Positions 1-6,665 of a DNA stretch of 20,726 nucleotides are shown here, piece by piece (the first letter of the stretch is position 1; each line of letters begins with the position of its first letter). Source of the stretch: Anaerolineales bacterium. Lineage in GTDB: Bacteria > Chloroflexota > Anaerolineae > Anaerolineales > E44-bin32. Where the stretch lies: NCBI GenBank assembly GCA_030606845.1, contig JAUWFP010000014.1, positions 1 to 20,726 of the forward strand, given 5' to 3'. Position numbers and translations under genes: made by a program. The notes under the pieces are model-generated. The model did no database searches and was not told the origin of the DNA. It saw nothing but the letters and a program-made list of their open reading frames with translations.

Positions 1-133
1 GATGATGATGTGGTCCCAAGGGTGGGTGCACTTTCGACGCGCAAGTGGGCGCGTTTTCGATGATCACAACGAGACTCAATAGCACGAGGTGGTCTCATTT
101 TCGATGATCAAATGGGCGCGTTTTGGATTGACA
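1..133. repeat. Terminal repeats of an IS21-like element
   Basis: Related units of about 22-23 bases recur here. GTGGGTGCACTTTCGA at 22, GTGGGCGCGTTTTCGA at 45, GTGGTCTCATTTTCGA at 89 and ATGGGCGCGTTTTGGA at 112 follow a 22-23 base period, with one unit near 67 degenerate. Two are followed by TGATCA. IS21-family elements carry such repeated blocks inside their ends, and the last unit ends in TTGACA, which reads TGTCAA from the other side, a plausible tip at about 133. The istA/istB genes would lie left of the window and cannot be seen. It could also be another repeat type. Confidence 0.5.
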
Positions 134-420
134 AAAACATCTACACTCCGGAGAGCCTATAACAAAAATATTTATGTTGCTGAATGACTAAGCGCATTCT
201 TATATCTATGATATGGTCAGTGGATTTGTTGTTGCATTAAAGTGGTTCTAATCGGGCTGGTGGACCGTTGTAGTTGGGTGGGGCAGGGTAGATTGTGTTG
301 AGTGTTTCAATTGTGAGGATTTCTCGTTGCTTGATCCATCCAATGCTTACATTTTGCATTAGATTAGTGTTTAAAGCCTCCTTTTATCTGAGAGTAAGTT
401 TGGCTTCTAGCGAAAATACC

Positions 421-448
421 TTGACAGCCACATATCATCTGGTATAAG
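421..448 (+). promoter_or_regulatory. Sigma70-like promoter
   Basis: TTGACA (421-426) is a perfect -35 box. It is followed after 16 bases by TATAAG (443-448), or after 18 bases by TAAGAT (445-450). Transcription would start near 455-457 and soon meet the strong hairpin at 491-537, so the expected product is a very short RNA. No SD or open frame of note lies between. Confidence 0.5.
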
Positions 449-454
449 ATAATC

Positions 455-544
455 ATGAATTTTGTGATTGAAAAATTAATATAGCTAAAAATACCGCCCA
501 TAAGCGGAGCAACGCGTTTAAAGCTTATGAGCGGTATAGCTTTT
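455..544 (+). ncRNA. Candidate small RNA of about 90 nt
   Basis: This is the interval between the promoter start point and the T-run after the hairpin at 491-537. It contains a small stem (AATCA/TGATT, near 451-468) and then the 15-bp terminator stem. No start codon with an SD opens a frame in it. The role is unknown; a regulatory RNA of the mobile element, such as an antisense copy-control RNA, would be one option, but nothing in the sequence proves it. Confidence 0.3.
491..544 (+). terminator. Intrinsic terminator
   Basis: ATACCGCCCATAAGC (491-505) pairs with GCTTATGAGCGGTAT (523-537) with a single mismatch across 15 positions, and AGCTTTT follows. This is a typical intrinsic terminator on the plus strand. 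Confidence 0.6.
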
Positions 545-700
545 AACCAGCATTACCAATTGATCATTGTAACGCTCAACCTTTCCAAGATTTCAAGACA
601 AACGGATTCCTCCACACAACTCAGGTTAGGAAATTTATGCCACAACACTATCAATGGTGCAGGGTGGTATTCAACCTATAATATCCCGTGAGGTGCAGAA

Positions 701-1132
701 ATGATTCCTGAAGCCAGAGAGGGCCTTCTCGCATTTCTTCCTATTGCAATCACACTAGTTGCGGCCGTAGTGCCTTACGTGCTCCTGCTAACTTTAACCT
801 CAAAGACCTTTGAGGTTTGGTTCTCGCGGCGCCATGGGGATTTGTGGTGGATCACGCCACTGTCAGGCTTCCTGGGCCTGATATGGCCGGTGTCGATCAC
901 CATCGGGTCAAGTCTGGTCCTCATTGCATGGCTGGCATATAAGCTCCTGCCACAACGCTGGTGGGTGATCATCTACTTGTCTTCTCACATAATCGAAATT
1001 GCCACAGGTCCCACTAGTCTTCCCTTGTTGGAGAGTTCTCAGAGAGCTCTTGGGCCTTTCTGGTCTTACCGAGAAGCTTGTACAGTGGCCGAAAGGGAAA
1101 TGTTCCAAATGCAACAGACGGATGTCTCGTAA
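701..1132 (+). CDS. Small membrane protein of unknown function
   Basis: The 143-residue product has a hydrophobic helix near residues 10-33 and a second hydrophobic stretch from about 55 to 80, so it should sit in the cytoplasmic membrane. The start is supported by GAGGTG eight bases upstream. I do not recognise a family. The C-terminus may not be original: the frame one base over, through about 1074-1130, reads WPKGKCSKCNRRM, a CxxC motif, while the annotated frame ends in a nondescript tail. A late frameshift is therefore possible. It is the first gene of a region with several damaged small genes. Confidence 0.5.
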   Translation: MIPEAREGLLAFLPIAITLVAAVVPYVLLLTLTSKTFEVWFSRRHGDLWWITPLSGFLGLIWPVSITIGSSLVLIAWLAYKLLPQRWWVIIYLSSHIIEIATGPTSLPLLESSQRALGPFWSYREACTVAEREMFQMQQTDVS

Positions 1133-1362
1133 ATTTTCATCCAATCGCGTGCACGTTGCTTGGTACTTCGTACTTCTGACTTCTTCTCCCTGGTTACCTC
1201 TCCAGATAATGACGCCCTATCGACATCGGCATCCATGACTTTTCTGGGGTATAGCTTGAGGGGAACTGACCAGCCGATTCCCAAGCCTGGTCAAAGATCC
1301 ACCTCCAAAAGTTTCACCGTTGTAGACCCGCATATTCAATAACATCTTAGTAAAGTGAAGAA

Positions 1363-1390
1363 GCCGGGGTTATCGAACCCCGGCCTTTTG
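1363..1390 (+). terminator. Terminator-like leader hairpin before an SD
   Basis: GCCGGGG (1363-1369) pairs perfectly with CCCCGGC (1378-1384) around the 8-base loop TTATCGAA, followed by CTTTTG. The next gene's SD (AGGAGG, 1402-1407) begins 17 bases later, so any transcript of that gene must pass this hairpin. Confidence 0.65.
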
Positions 1391-1412
1391 CATTTAACTC
1401 CAGGAGGCTTAG

Positions 1413-1556
1413 ATGATCCAAATCGTATTTGTTGTGATCACTTTTGGTTATTTCATCGCGATGGCAGCTCCTACCATCGTCGCCATTTGCCGCTGGTGGT
1501 TTGGGGCAAGGAAGCTTCTTAGTGAACGTCTTCCAAAGGAGATCAGGAAACGTTAG
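1413..1556 (+). CDS. Small membrane peptide, in-frame stop before a CxxC tail
   Basis: The 47-residue product starts MIQIVFVVITFGYFIAM, a single membrane helix, and ends in a basic tail (PKEIRKR). A strong SD, AGGAGG at 1402-1407, lies six bases before the ATG, and a terminator-like hairpin lies before that. After the TAG stop (1554-1556) the same frame stays open for 37 codons to 1670 and encodes a tryptophan-rich stretch with VQCPHCPSQLL, a CxxC motif. Either the original gene was about 85 residues and carries a nonsense mutation, or the two parts are separate. No family recognised. Confidence 0.45.
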   Translation: MIQIVFVVITFGYFIAMAAPTIVAICRWWFGARKLLSERLPKEIRKR

Positions 1557-1690
1557 AGGGTTCGTGCAGGTCAGTACCTCCAATCGATTGGACGCCGGTT
1601 TATTGGCTGGTGGATGTGGGTTCAATGCCCTCATTGCCCGAGCCAGTTACTCCGTCCTGACAAAATCTAAAATCAAGAAAGGTTTCCATC

Positions 1691-2037
1691 ATGTCAAACC
1701 AAGCATCACAATCAGTAAATGACAGGTCGCTTGTTCACGGCATTCCTACAAATGATAAAGACAATGAGGATTCATCAAGCAGATTAGCTTCTTTGTATTC
1801 TACGAAGCCTGGCAGAACCCTAGCATTGATATCATGCACACTTGTCTGGGGGCGACTTCTCCCAAAAGATTTTTGCTGTGGATGATATTGCTGTAGATCC
1901 CCAAGGGAAGGGGAGAGATTGGATCTTAAGTTCCGTAAGCTATCAGAAGGGAATCTGGCATGACTTGTATCACCCTCATCCGCCGAGTTTGCTGTCTCGG
2001 CGGAGTAAAGATCAAAGCGATTCTTTTGGAGGATTCT
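1691..2037 (+). pseudogene. Frameshifted gene remnant, unknown family
   Basis: An ATG at 1691 preceded by GAAAGG opens a 64-residue frame (MSNQASQSVNDRSLVHG) that ends at 1885. Protein-like text then switches frame: the frame through about 1771-1850 reads QISFFVFYEAWQNPSIDIM, and the third frame from about 1845 to 2030 reads GGDFSQKIFAVDDIAVDPQG and then RDWILSSVSYQKGIWHDLY. The second switch falls on a GGGGG run at 1847-1851, where one extra G would join the frames. I read this as one gene broken by small indels. Sequencing error is an alternative. No family recognised. Confidence 0.4.
1979..2004 (+). promoter_or_regulatory. Perfect hairpin upstream of a small ORF
   Basis: TCCGCCGAG (1979-1987) pairs perfectly with CTCGGCGGA (1996-2004) around an 8-base loop. 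TTCTTTTGGAGG and a start codon at 2038 follow within 35 bases. It resembles the other leader hairpins here but lacks an immediate T-run, so terminator activity is less sure. Confidence 0.5.
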
Positions 2038-2109
2038 ATGCCTGCGCTGCTTTGGTTCATTGGGACTACAGTCATGCTCCTGCTGCCATATTTCCATATA
2101 TGGTGGTGA
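2038..2109 (+). CDS. Tiny membrane peptide (23 residues)
   Basis: Behind TTGGAGG and the hairpin at 1979-2004, an ATG opens the frame MPALLWFIGTTVMLLLPYF followed by HIWW and TGA. It is almost wholly hydrophobic and would form one membrane helix. A second TGA follows two codons later, so no longer product is hidden downstream. It could be a genuine small protein or the start of a decayed gene; nearby genes show decay. Confidence 0.35.
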   Translation: MPALLWFIGTTVMLLLPYFHIWW

Positions 2110-2582
2110 TTCTGAGGCATACTGCGCATTGACTGTGCAAGATCCTTAAGTCGTCCTCTACAATCCAAAGAATTACGCACACGTCTATTGATTCCCGGCA
2201 GATCTGGGGCTTTTTGCATTGGTCTTCTTTACCACCCCCGGTGTGCTGCATGTTGTCCGGTTGCGGACATCAAAATCATGCGCTTAAAGACTTAGGTTTG
2301 GTCTCATCCGGAATGGCTGGAAGTACCTGCTTGGCTATTACAAGTGGCCGGGAGATCAATTTTAATAGCTTCATCATTCGACCATCTCATTCGTGATAGA
2401 GGCTCATCGCTTCATGTGAATTTGTAGAAAAGGCCGGCTTGCAGTTCGTTGCATAACCCTCTTACCCATCTGCTGACAATTTAATATCTCGCCCTGTGTT
2501 GGGTTGAGCATAGCCTGTCTTGGATCGATTAACGTTGTTCCCGCAGCGCTTTGTTACTTGCTGAAATCCCGGGTTTCGATTT
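2110..2582. other. Gene-poor stretch with possible decayed frames
   Basis: No intact gene is seen. GGGGC followed by TTTTT at 2206-2215, with CCC at about 2195, resembles a weak version of the terminator-like leaders nearby. One frame between about 2280 and 2430 reads WSHPEWLEVPAWLLQVAG and then SSFDHLIRDRGSSLHVNL, which has protein-like composition, but it contains a TAG just upstream and has no good start. I consider it a possible remnant only. Confidence 0.3.
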
Positions 2583-2615
2583 GCCCCTTGAGGTTTACTC
2601 TCTCAGGGGCTTTTT
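2583..2615 (+). terminator. Terminator-like leader hairpin touching an SD
   Basis: GCCCCTTGAG (2583-2592) pairs with CTCAGGGGC (2602-2610) with one bulged T, followed directly by TTTTTAT. The SD AGGAGG starts at 2618, three bases after the T-run, and an ATG follows at 2629. There is no room for a promoter between this hairpin and the start codon. Confidence 0.65.
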
Positions 2616-2628
2616 ATAGGAGGGCCAT

Positions 2629-2844
2629 ATGGCACACGTCTAATTCTGTTTTGATCAAGAAGGGAATGTAACTGTTTAGTTCTGTGTCGTTCGTCCCTCT
2701 AAAGGAGCCAAGAAACTTCATCACCGCGTGTTGAAAGCTTCCCTGCGCCTCCGTGCTAACAAGCGCAAGCGGCATACGGCCAAGAGGCAACTCAGAGGCC
2801 AACATATTCGCCACTGTTTCGTGAAGGACGTTTCTGTTATCTGA
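2629..2844 (+). pseudogene. Small basic-protein gene with two in-frame stops
   Basis: A textbook leader (hairpin, TTTTTAT, AGGAGG, five bases, ATG) begins a frame that reads MAHV and then TAA (2641), ten codons later TAG (2677), and then stays open to TGA at 2842-2844. The last part is protein-like and very basic: KKLHHRVLKASLRLRANKRK, then RHTAKRQLRGQHIRHCF. The frame ends one base before the next leader hairpin, exactly as the intact genes do. I infer a small basic protein, perhaps nucleic-acid binding, inactivated by two nonsense changes. Stop recoding is unlikely because TAA and TAG end intact genes in the window. Confidence 0.45.
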
Positions 2845-2875
2845 GTAGAGGTCGATTGGAACTCTACGGTTTTCG
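2845..2875 (+). terminator. Terminator-like leader hairpin
   Basis: GTAGAG (2845-2850) pairs with CTCTAC (2863-2868), followed by GGTTTTC. The SD AAAGGAGG (2879-2886) of the next gene begins within 11 bases. The stem is short, so termination may be weak, but the placement matches the other leaders. Confidence 0.45.
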
Positions 2876-2893
2876 ATGAAAGGAGGAATCAAG

Positions 2894-3229
2894 ATGTTTG
2901 GTATAGAACAGAAAGAAGCTTTTCGATTGCTTCGAAATAGGCAATATGTCAACGTTTCGCAGTGTGACGGCTCGGGTGTCATTCGTGTACTTGCGGATGC
3001 GCGCTCTGGAGAGCTGTTCCGTATCCCCGCCAAGAAGGTTCGCCGGGCTCTTGCCGGCCGACAGCGTCAAATCCTCTGCGTCACCGGTGGTGCCGGTATA
3101 GGTAATGCCTTCTATGTGTGGGCAGAGGAGCTTGTCGCGATCGATTCCCATGATGGTAATTACGTCATTCTGAACCCCAACATAAAGGTCTTAGATGCTG
3201 TACATGGGGATATGGTCTCTTCCAATTGA
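2894..3229 (+). CDS. Hypothetical protein, 111 residues
   Basis: I do not recognise the family. The product is soluble, mixed in charge, with a basic segment near residues 45-57 (RIPAKKVRRALAGRQRQ) that could bind nucleic acid, and no membrane segment. I chose ATG 2894 over the in-frame ATG at 2876 because AAAGGAGG (2879-2886) lies seven bases before 2894 and would be inside the longer version. A terminator-like hairpin precedes the SD. No partner gene is evident; the next gene has its own promoter. Confidence 0.6.
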   Translation: MFGIEQKEAFRLLRNRQYVNVSQCDGSGVIRVLADARSGELFRIPAKKVRRALAGRQRQILCVTGGAGIGNAFYVWAEELVAIDSHDGNYVILNPNIKVLDAVHGDMVSSN

Positions 3230-3291
3230 CTGGCAAAGTATGCGGCAATTGTCGATTAACCCCCATAAATCAAGTACAGAGATTTAATTAG

Positions 3292-3328
3292 TAGACACAA
3301 CACATATGTTGTGTTATAATATAGGAGG
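3292..3328 (+). promoter_or_regulatory. TA-type promoter with operator in the spacer
   Basis: TAGACA (3292-3297) and TATAAT (3315-3320) are separated by 17 bases. Inverted repeats ACACAA (3295-3300) and TTGTGT (3309-3314) flank CACATATG and fill the spacer, a likely operator for the module's HTH protein. The SD AGGAGG (3323-3328) follows at once, so the predicted start point falls in or beside the SD and the mRNA would have almost no leader. Confidence 0.65.
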
Positions 3329-3334
3329 TGTTGT

Positions 3335-3763
3335 ATGATCCCGCCGTTTAATGAGTCAGGGGAGCTTCCGCCGGGAGTGTTTGTCACAGATATCGATGAA
3401 ATCGAAGCTGTGCTGGGTGTCAACAGCCACCGGCAGAAGCTGATAAAAGGCTTACGCAGGGCATTGGAGAATCTTATGGAAGCTGGTGTACACAGGGTTT
3501 GGATTAACGGGAGCTTTGTAACCTCGAAAAATAATCCCAATGACGTCGATGGTTGCTGGGACCCCAGAGATGTCGACGAGGACAAGCTTGATCCGGTCCT
3601 GCTTGATTTCAGTAGAGGTCGGGCGGCGATGAAAGAAACGTACGGCGTTGATTTCTTCCCGAATGTAGTCGAAGGAGTAAGCGGAATGCTCTTTTATAGA
3701 TTCTTCCAGCACAACCGGGATCTTGAACAAAAGGGCATTCTGCTTATTGAGGTTGGAGGTTAA
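3335..3763 (+). CDS. DUF6932-like nucleotidyltransferase, probable toxin
   Basis: The 142-residue protein starts with PPFNESGELPPGVFVTDIDE and carries WINGSFVTSKNNPNDVDG near residues 56-73. This fits the nucleotidyltransferase pattern GS...DxD, with G59, S60, D70 and D72. The layout (N-terminal LPPGV, then GSFVTSK) matches what I know of DUF6932 proteins. Such small nucleotidyltransferases act as toxins in several TA families by modifying RNA or proteins; the target here is unknown. It is first in a two-gene operon, with the HTH gene starting two bases after its stop. The start has AGGAGG six bases upstream. The family call is from memory; the TA role is inferred from context. Confidence 0.65.
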   Translation: MIPPFNESGELPPGVFVTDIDEIEAVLGVNSHRQKLIKGLRRALENLMEAGVHRVWINGSFVTSKNNPNDVDGCWDPRDVDEDKLDPVLLDFSRGRAAMKETYGVDFFPNVVEGVSGMLFYRFFQHNRDLEQKGILLIEVGG

Positions 3764-3765
3764 CT

Positions 3766-4206
3766 GTGGGTGAAATATTTAACGAGCGCCAATATCGGAT
3801 AACTAAATCTTGGCTTCGGAAGTTCGAGCAGAATCTGGGGGAAGCCAAAACCAATCCAGATGGACTTTCACCTCGAATGCATCGAGCAATCTTAGAGTCT
3901 CTGCAGTCCCAGATTGACGATTTTAAGCGTGAGCTTGCCGAGTATGAGACCCTGAAGGTTTCAAGTCCGGAGGAGCTAACATTGAAGTCGTTGGAAGAGC
4001 TCCCGATGATGCTGGTAAAAATGAGGATTGTGCGTGGTCTCACCCAGCGGGAACTCGCTGAGCGTATGAATCTCAAGGAACAGCAAATTCAGCGGTACGA
4101 AGTCGAGAGATATCACAATGCCAGCTACCAGCGGATCCTTGAGGTTGCGCAGGCGCTGAACGTGGATGTGAAGCCGGTGGCGATGCGGGATACAAACCAG
4201 CATTAA
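3766..4206 (+). CDS. Xre-family HTH protein, probable antitoxin
   Basis: The 146-residue protein has a charged helical N-terminal half (to about residue 75) and an Xre/Cro-type helix-turn-helix at about 83-138: LTQRELAERMNLKEQQIQRY is the diagnostic stretch. The N-terminal part probably contacts the nucleotidyltransferase and the C-terminal part the operator in the promoter upstream. Translation begins at a GTG; TTGGAGG lies six bases before it, inside the end of the upstream gene, so the two are probably co-translated. Gene order is toxin first, as in HigBA-type modules. Confidence 0.7.
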   Translation: MGEIFNERQYRITKSWLRKFEQNLGEAKTNPDGLSPRMHRAILESLQSQIDDFKRELAEYETLKVSSPEELTLKSLEELPMMLVKMRIVRGLTQRELAERMNLKEQQIQRYEVERYHNASYQRILEVAQALNVDVKPVAMRDTNQH

Positions 4207-4220
4207 TCTTGATGGATCAA

Positions 4221-4736
4221 TGACACTCCCACATCTAAAGAACGCGGGTTTCCAGGAGCGATCCTGGACCGCTTAGCCCGGTGTCCGCGAGACTACGCAG
4301 TCCCCGACATAGGTCAGCCGATATACGATACTTTACAACTGTCGGTATCCTTGCGTCCTGTATCTGACCGTTCTCTTCGAACCTCAGAATGCTGTCTGAT
4401 CCGACGACTTCAAAGCGGTAAGCAAAGCCACACTCACATTTGAATTGTCGACCGTTGGTTGTTACCTGACTACTCCCCATGCCTAAAGGCAGGGTCTTCC
4501 TTGCTAGAGACTTTGGTGATGCGATCGCTTTTCATCAAGGTCGCCCACGATGACTGTACATATATCATGCTCAACCGGTCAATCAACCGCCATACGGCCG
4601 ATCTATGGGTCAAATCTCGCACCTGGCGTTTAGCTTTGTTCTTTTTCCAATCCTTGCGGGGCGGAATGACGTTAACAAGTAGATAGTGGCGCTCGTTGAA
4701 GCCAAAGTAATTTCTTCTCGGATGGAGCTGAGGCAA
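4221..4736 (-). pseudogene. tnpB: Decayed IS200/IS605-type tnpB with right end
   Basis: Two minus-strand frames hold pieces of a TnpB-like RNA-guided nuclease. The frame 4736-4470 reads KRQVRDLTHRSAVWRLIDRL, the helical region after RuvC-I in this family. The frame 4480-4235 reads QFKCECGFAYRFEVVGSDSI, the second half of the zinc ribbon and the RuvC-III block, where the usual HRDVVGAxNI has become YRFEVVGSDSI, so the catalytic Asp is lost. Then comes KYRISADL and LADTGLSG, the usual C-terminal tail. The part with the first CxxC and the RuvC-II Glu is missing. On the plus strand 4221-4251 reads TGACACTCCCAC, then CTAAAG, then GCGGG, the typical right-end hairpin. No tnpA is seen. The copy is dead. 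Confidence 0.7.
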
Positions 4737-4867
4737 GGCTCAGTTTCCAGCTTCCTCACTTAGAGGGTAGTGGTTTACCCCTGCGGGTCTGCGGCCTAGC
4801 CTGCAATAAGGCATCTTAATACCGAGATATCCTTCTCTGTCTAAAGAAGTTTGATGATTGAAGGCGA

Positions 4868-4898
4868 GTGGGTCTGATTTCATTCAGGCCCACTTTTA
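4868..4898 (+). terminator. Terminator-like leader hairpin
   Basis: GTGGGTCTGA (4868-4877) pairs with TCAGGCCCAC (4884-4893) over ten positions with one G-T pair, followed by TTTTAT. The SD AAGGAGG of the next gene is at 4913-4919. Any transcript of the core operon starting upstream must pass it. Confidence 0.65.
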
Positions 4899-4926
4899 TT
4901 TCCATCCCTTCCAAGGAGGTTTTCAA

Positions 4927-5280
4927 ATGTTTAGTCTCATACATATATCCATCCTGGGAAGCATCCAGGGTGACCAACTTATCGGTGTAAGCATTTTCCC
5001 AAGCGGCAATGGTTGTGTAGCTACGCTCTCATTGGCAGGGGATTTCAACTTGCCGACGTCCGGCGAGGTACCATCCTCGAATTCGATTGACAAGGTCTTA
5101 GCGGTCATCAATGAGACGATCAGGGAAGCGATCGACTATCAATCCGATCCCAACTTTCCCATCGCTCCCTTCAGCGAGTTTTCGCCCTCCGGAGGATATT
5201 TTTCGCCTCGGCAAACGCTTCAGGGCATCCTTGAAGCTGTCCCTGAATTAATCTATCTGGGGTTGGGGGGTGCTAGGTAA
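4927..5280 (+). CDS. Hypothetical protein heading the core gene block
   Basis: The 117-residue product is not recognised. The N-terminal 45 residues look like beta strands (MFSLIHISILGSI; GCVATLSLAGDF), followed by a helix around 58-75 (SIDKVLAVINETIREAIDY) and a Pro/Ser-rich stretch. There is no signal peptide. ATG 4927 is chosen because AAGGAGG lies seven bases upstream; the same frame is open further upstream but that part would overlap the leader hairpin. It lies about 70 bases before the ATPase gene, separated by another terminator-like hairpin, so it may belong to the same regulated unit. Confidence 0.55.
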   Translation: MFSLIHISILGSIQGDQLIGVSIFPSGNGCVATLSLAGDFNLPTSGEVPSSNSIDKVLAVINETIREAIDYQSDPNFPIAPFSEFSPSGGYFSPRQTLQGILEAVPELIYLGLGGAR

Positions 5281-5299
5281 GAACATTTGATGCAACAAA

Positions 5300-5331
5300 A
5301 GCCCTGGTAGACAGACAGGCTCTTTTCTCTT
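5300..5331 (+). terminator. Terminator-like leader hairpin before the ATPase gene
   Basis: AGCCCTG (5300-5306) pairs with CAGGCT (5316-5321) with one bulged C, followed by CTTTTCTCTT. The SD of the ATPase gene (AGGAG, 5343-5347) is 12 bases further. The short stem suggests partial termination at most. Confidence 0.45.
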
Positions 5332-5353
5332 CAACATAAAACAGGAGATGATC

Positions 5354-6643
5354 ATGAAGATTGTAGAGACAGGCAGTAAATACCTGGTACTCATGAAAGA
5401 TATGGCTTCGGTGAACGGCGCAGATCCTGTACGTGTCCTGGCACGCGGTCGAGTTGGCTCGTTTGATCAGGCTCCTCCTAATGCCGTGACGGTAGACGTC
5501 GCAGGTTTCATCAGCAAGGTCAACAGTCTTGGTGAGGAGATCAAGTTTCAACTGGTAGCGATGGATGAGGAAGTGGACTTAGTTATGACTGCTCTGATCG
5601 CAGGCGAAACCGTGTTCTTCTTGAGTTTGCCAGGTGCGGCCAAGACGACAATGGCGCGAATGGTGGCTCAGGGCATTGACGGAAAGTTCTTTCGAAAGAA
5701 TATTACCGCTGATGTCAGCCGCAATGACATCTTCGGCCCTCTCGATCCAGAAAAGATCAAGCAAGGTGAGTGGGGACGCAAACTAGCTGGCTTGGCCACG
5801 GCCACCGTTGTTACATTGGACGAGGTTTTCAAAGGTTCCGGACCTGTGCTTGATATGCTCCTGGAAGCCCTTGAAGAGCACACACTTTCAGAGCCTGACC
5901 GCATTCACCATCTCCCCCTCGTGCTTGGAATAGCGGCAAGTAATGAACTCGTGAATGCTACGATCCATAACGCTTTTTGGGATCGATTGATTATTCGTAA
6001 GGAGGTGAACTACCCGACCCGATCCGAGGATTGGGAATCTCTGCTTTACTGCGTTCACGGTACAGTTCCGATCAAGACTCGATTAGATCCTGAGGAAATC
6101 ATGTTGGTCCAGGGTCTTGTTGAGCTGAAGGCTGGCGAATTACCTTTGGGGATCGCCAAGCGGATGGCGCGGATTAAAGTGCAACTCGACAAGAAGGGTA
6201 TCGTTGTCTCTCCCCGCCGTTTTTTAGCTTGGGCGCGTGTTGCGACAGCAAGCGCCCTCTTGATGGGACAGAATGAGATTGGTTCCAAGGCATTGATGGT
6301 TGGCCAACATATTTTGTGGGTTCATACAGATGAGATCGCCGATGTGCGTGATGTAGTAGGTCGGCTAAGCGACCCAGAGCGAGGTATTCTGCTTGCAGCT
6401 GCAGCGGATCTCGAGCAAATCACAGCTAATCTCGATAACGATGACACGACACTTGAACATCTCGTTCATTGGCAGGCTAAGCTTCAGAAACATCAGCGCA
6501 TCATTGAAACCAAAGTTACAGATCCTGATCTACGTTCGGAAAAGGATGAACTGCTGAAACGTTTCCATGTGGCGGGTGCTTCGATGATTGCCAGGTCCTC
6601 AGACCTCATGTCTAAGGCATCCAAGCAGGCAGCGGGATCCTAA
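5354..6643 (+). CDS. MoxR-type AAA+ ATPase (RavA-like)
   Basis: MoxR-family ATPases act as chaperone-like remodelling motors, usually with a VWA-domain partner, which is the next gene here. In the 429-residue product, about 50 residues of unknown N-terminal sequence come before the ATPase core. Walker A is FFLSLPGAAKTTMAR (about 88-102), with the AKT form usual for MoxR; Walker B is VVTLDEVFK (152-160) with D156 and E157; sensor 1 is AASNE (N197); WDRLIIR (209-215) matches the arginine-finger region. The C-terminal part is helical. ATG 5354 is chosen because AGGAG lies six bases before it; the ATG at 5348 overlaps the SD. The substrate is unknown; RavA, the nearest well-known relative, works with ViaA. 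Confidence 0.85.
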   Translation: MKIVETGSKYLVLMKDMASVNGADPVRVLARGRVGSFDQAPPNAVTVDVAGFISKVNSLGEEIKFQLVAMDEEVDLVMTALIAGETVFFLSLPGAAKTTMARMVAQGIDGKFFRKNITADVSRNDIFGPLDPEKIKQGEWGRKLAGLATATVVTLDEVFKGSGPVLDMLLEALEEHTLSEPDRIHHLPLVLGIAASNELVNATIHNAFWDRLIIRKEVNYPTRSEDWESLLYCVHGTVPIKTRLDPEEIMLVQGLVELKAGELPLGIAKRMARIKVQLDKKGIVVSPRRFLAWARVATASALLMGQNEIGSKALMVGQHILWVHTDEIADVRDVVGRLSDPERGILLAAAADLEQITANLDNDDTTLEHLVHWQAKLQKHQRIIETKVTDPDLRSEKDELLKRFHVAGASMIARSSDLMSKASKQAAGS

Positions 6644-6665
6644 TAAGCACCTAGAGGTGATAAAT

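Larger units (their letters stand above)
134..700. other. Gene-free stretch between IS-like end and first gene
   Basis: No convincing coding frame is visible. The only organised signals are a promoter-like pair near 421-448 with a strong hairpin at 491-537, and a TATAAT at 677-682 shortly before the first gene, without a good -35 partner. Bases 134-420 are A/T-rich without recognisable structure. Confidence 0.5.

Noticed and set aside
1..133. CRISPR-like array
   Set aside because: Units are degenerate, follow each other without unique spacers and have no cas genes nearby; they fit IS-end repeats better.
1554..2679. Alternative genetic code with TAG or TAA read as an amino acid
   Set aside because: TAG and TAA end well-supported genes in the window (for example at 8294, 11181, 13554 and 14324), so the in-frame stops are better explained by decay or error.
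2614..3033. 139-residue frame on the minus strand
   Set aside because: It would end inside a leader hairpin and SD and lies opposite two plus-strand genes with strong start signals; no motif was recognised.
545..4206. Shared string AACCAGCATTA at 545 and 4194 as a possible attachment-site repeat
   Set aside because: An 11-base match is expected by chance many times in a window of this length, and the flanks diverge.
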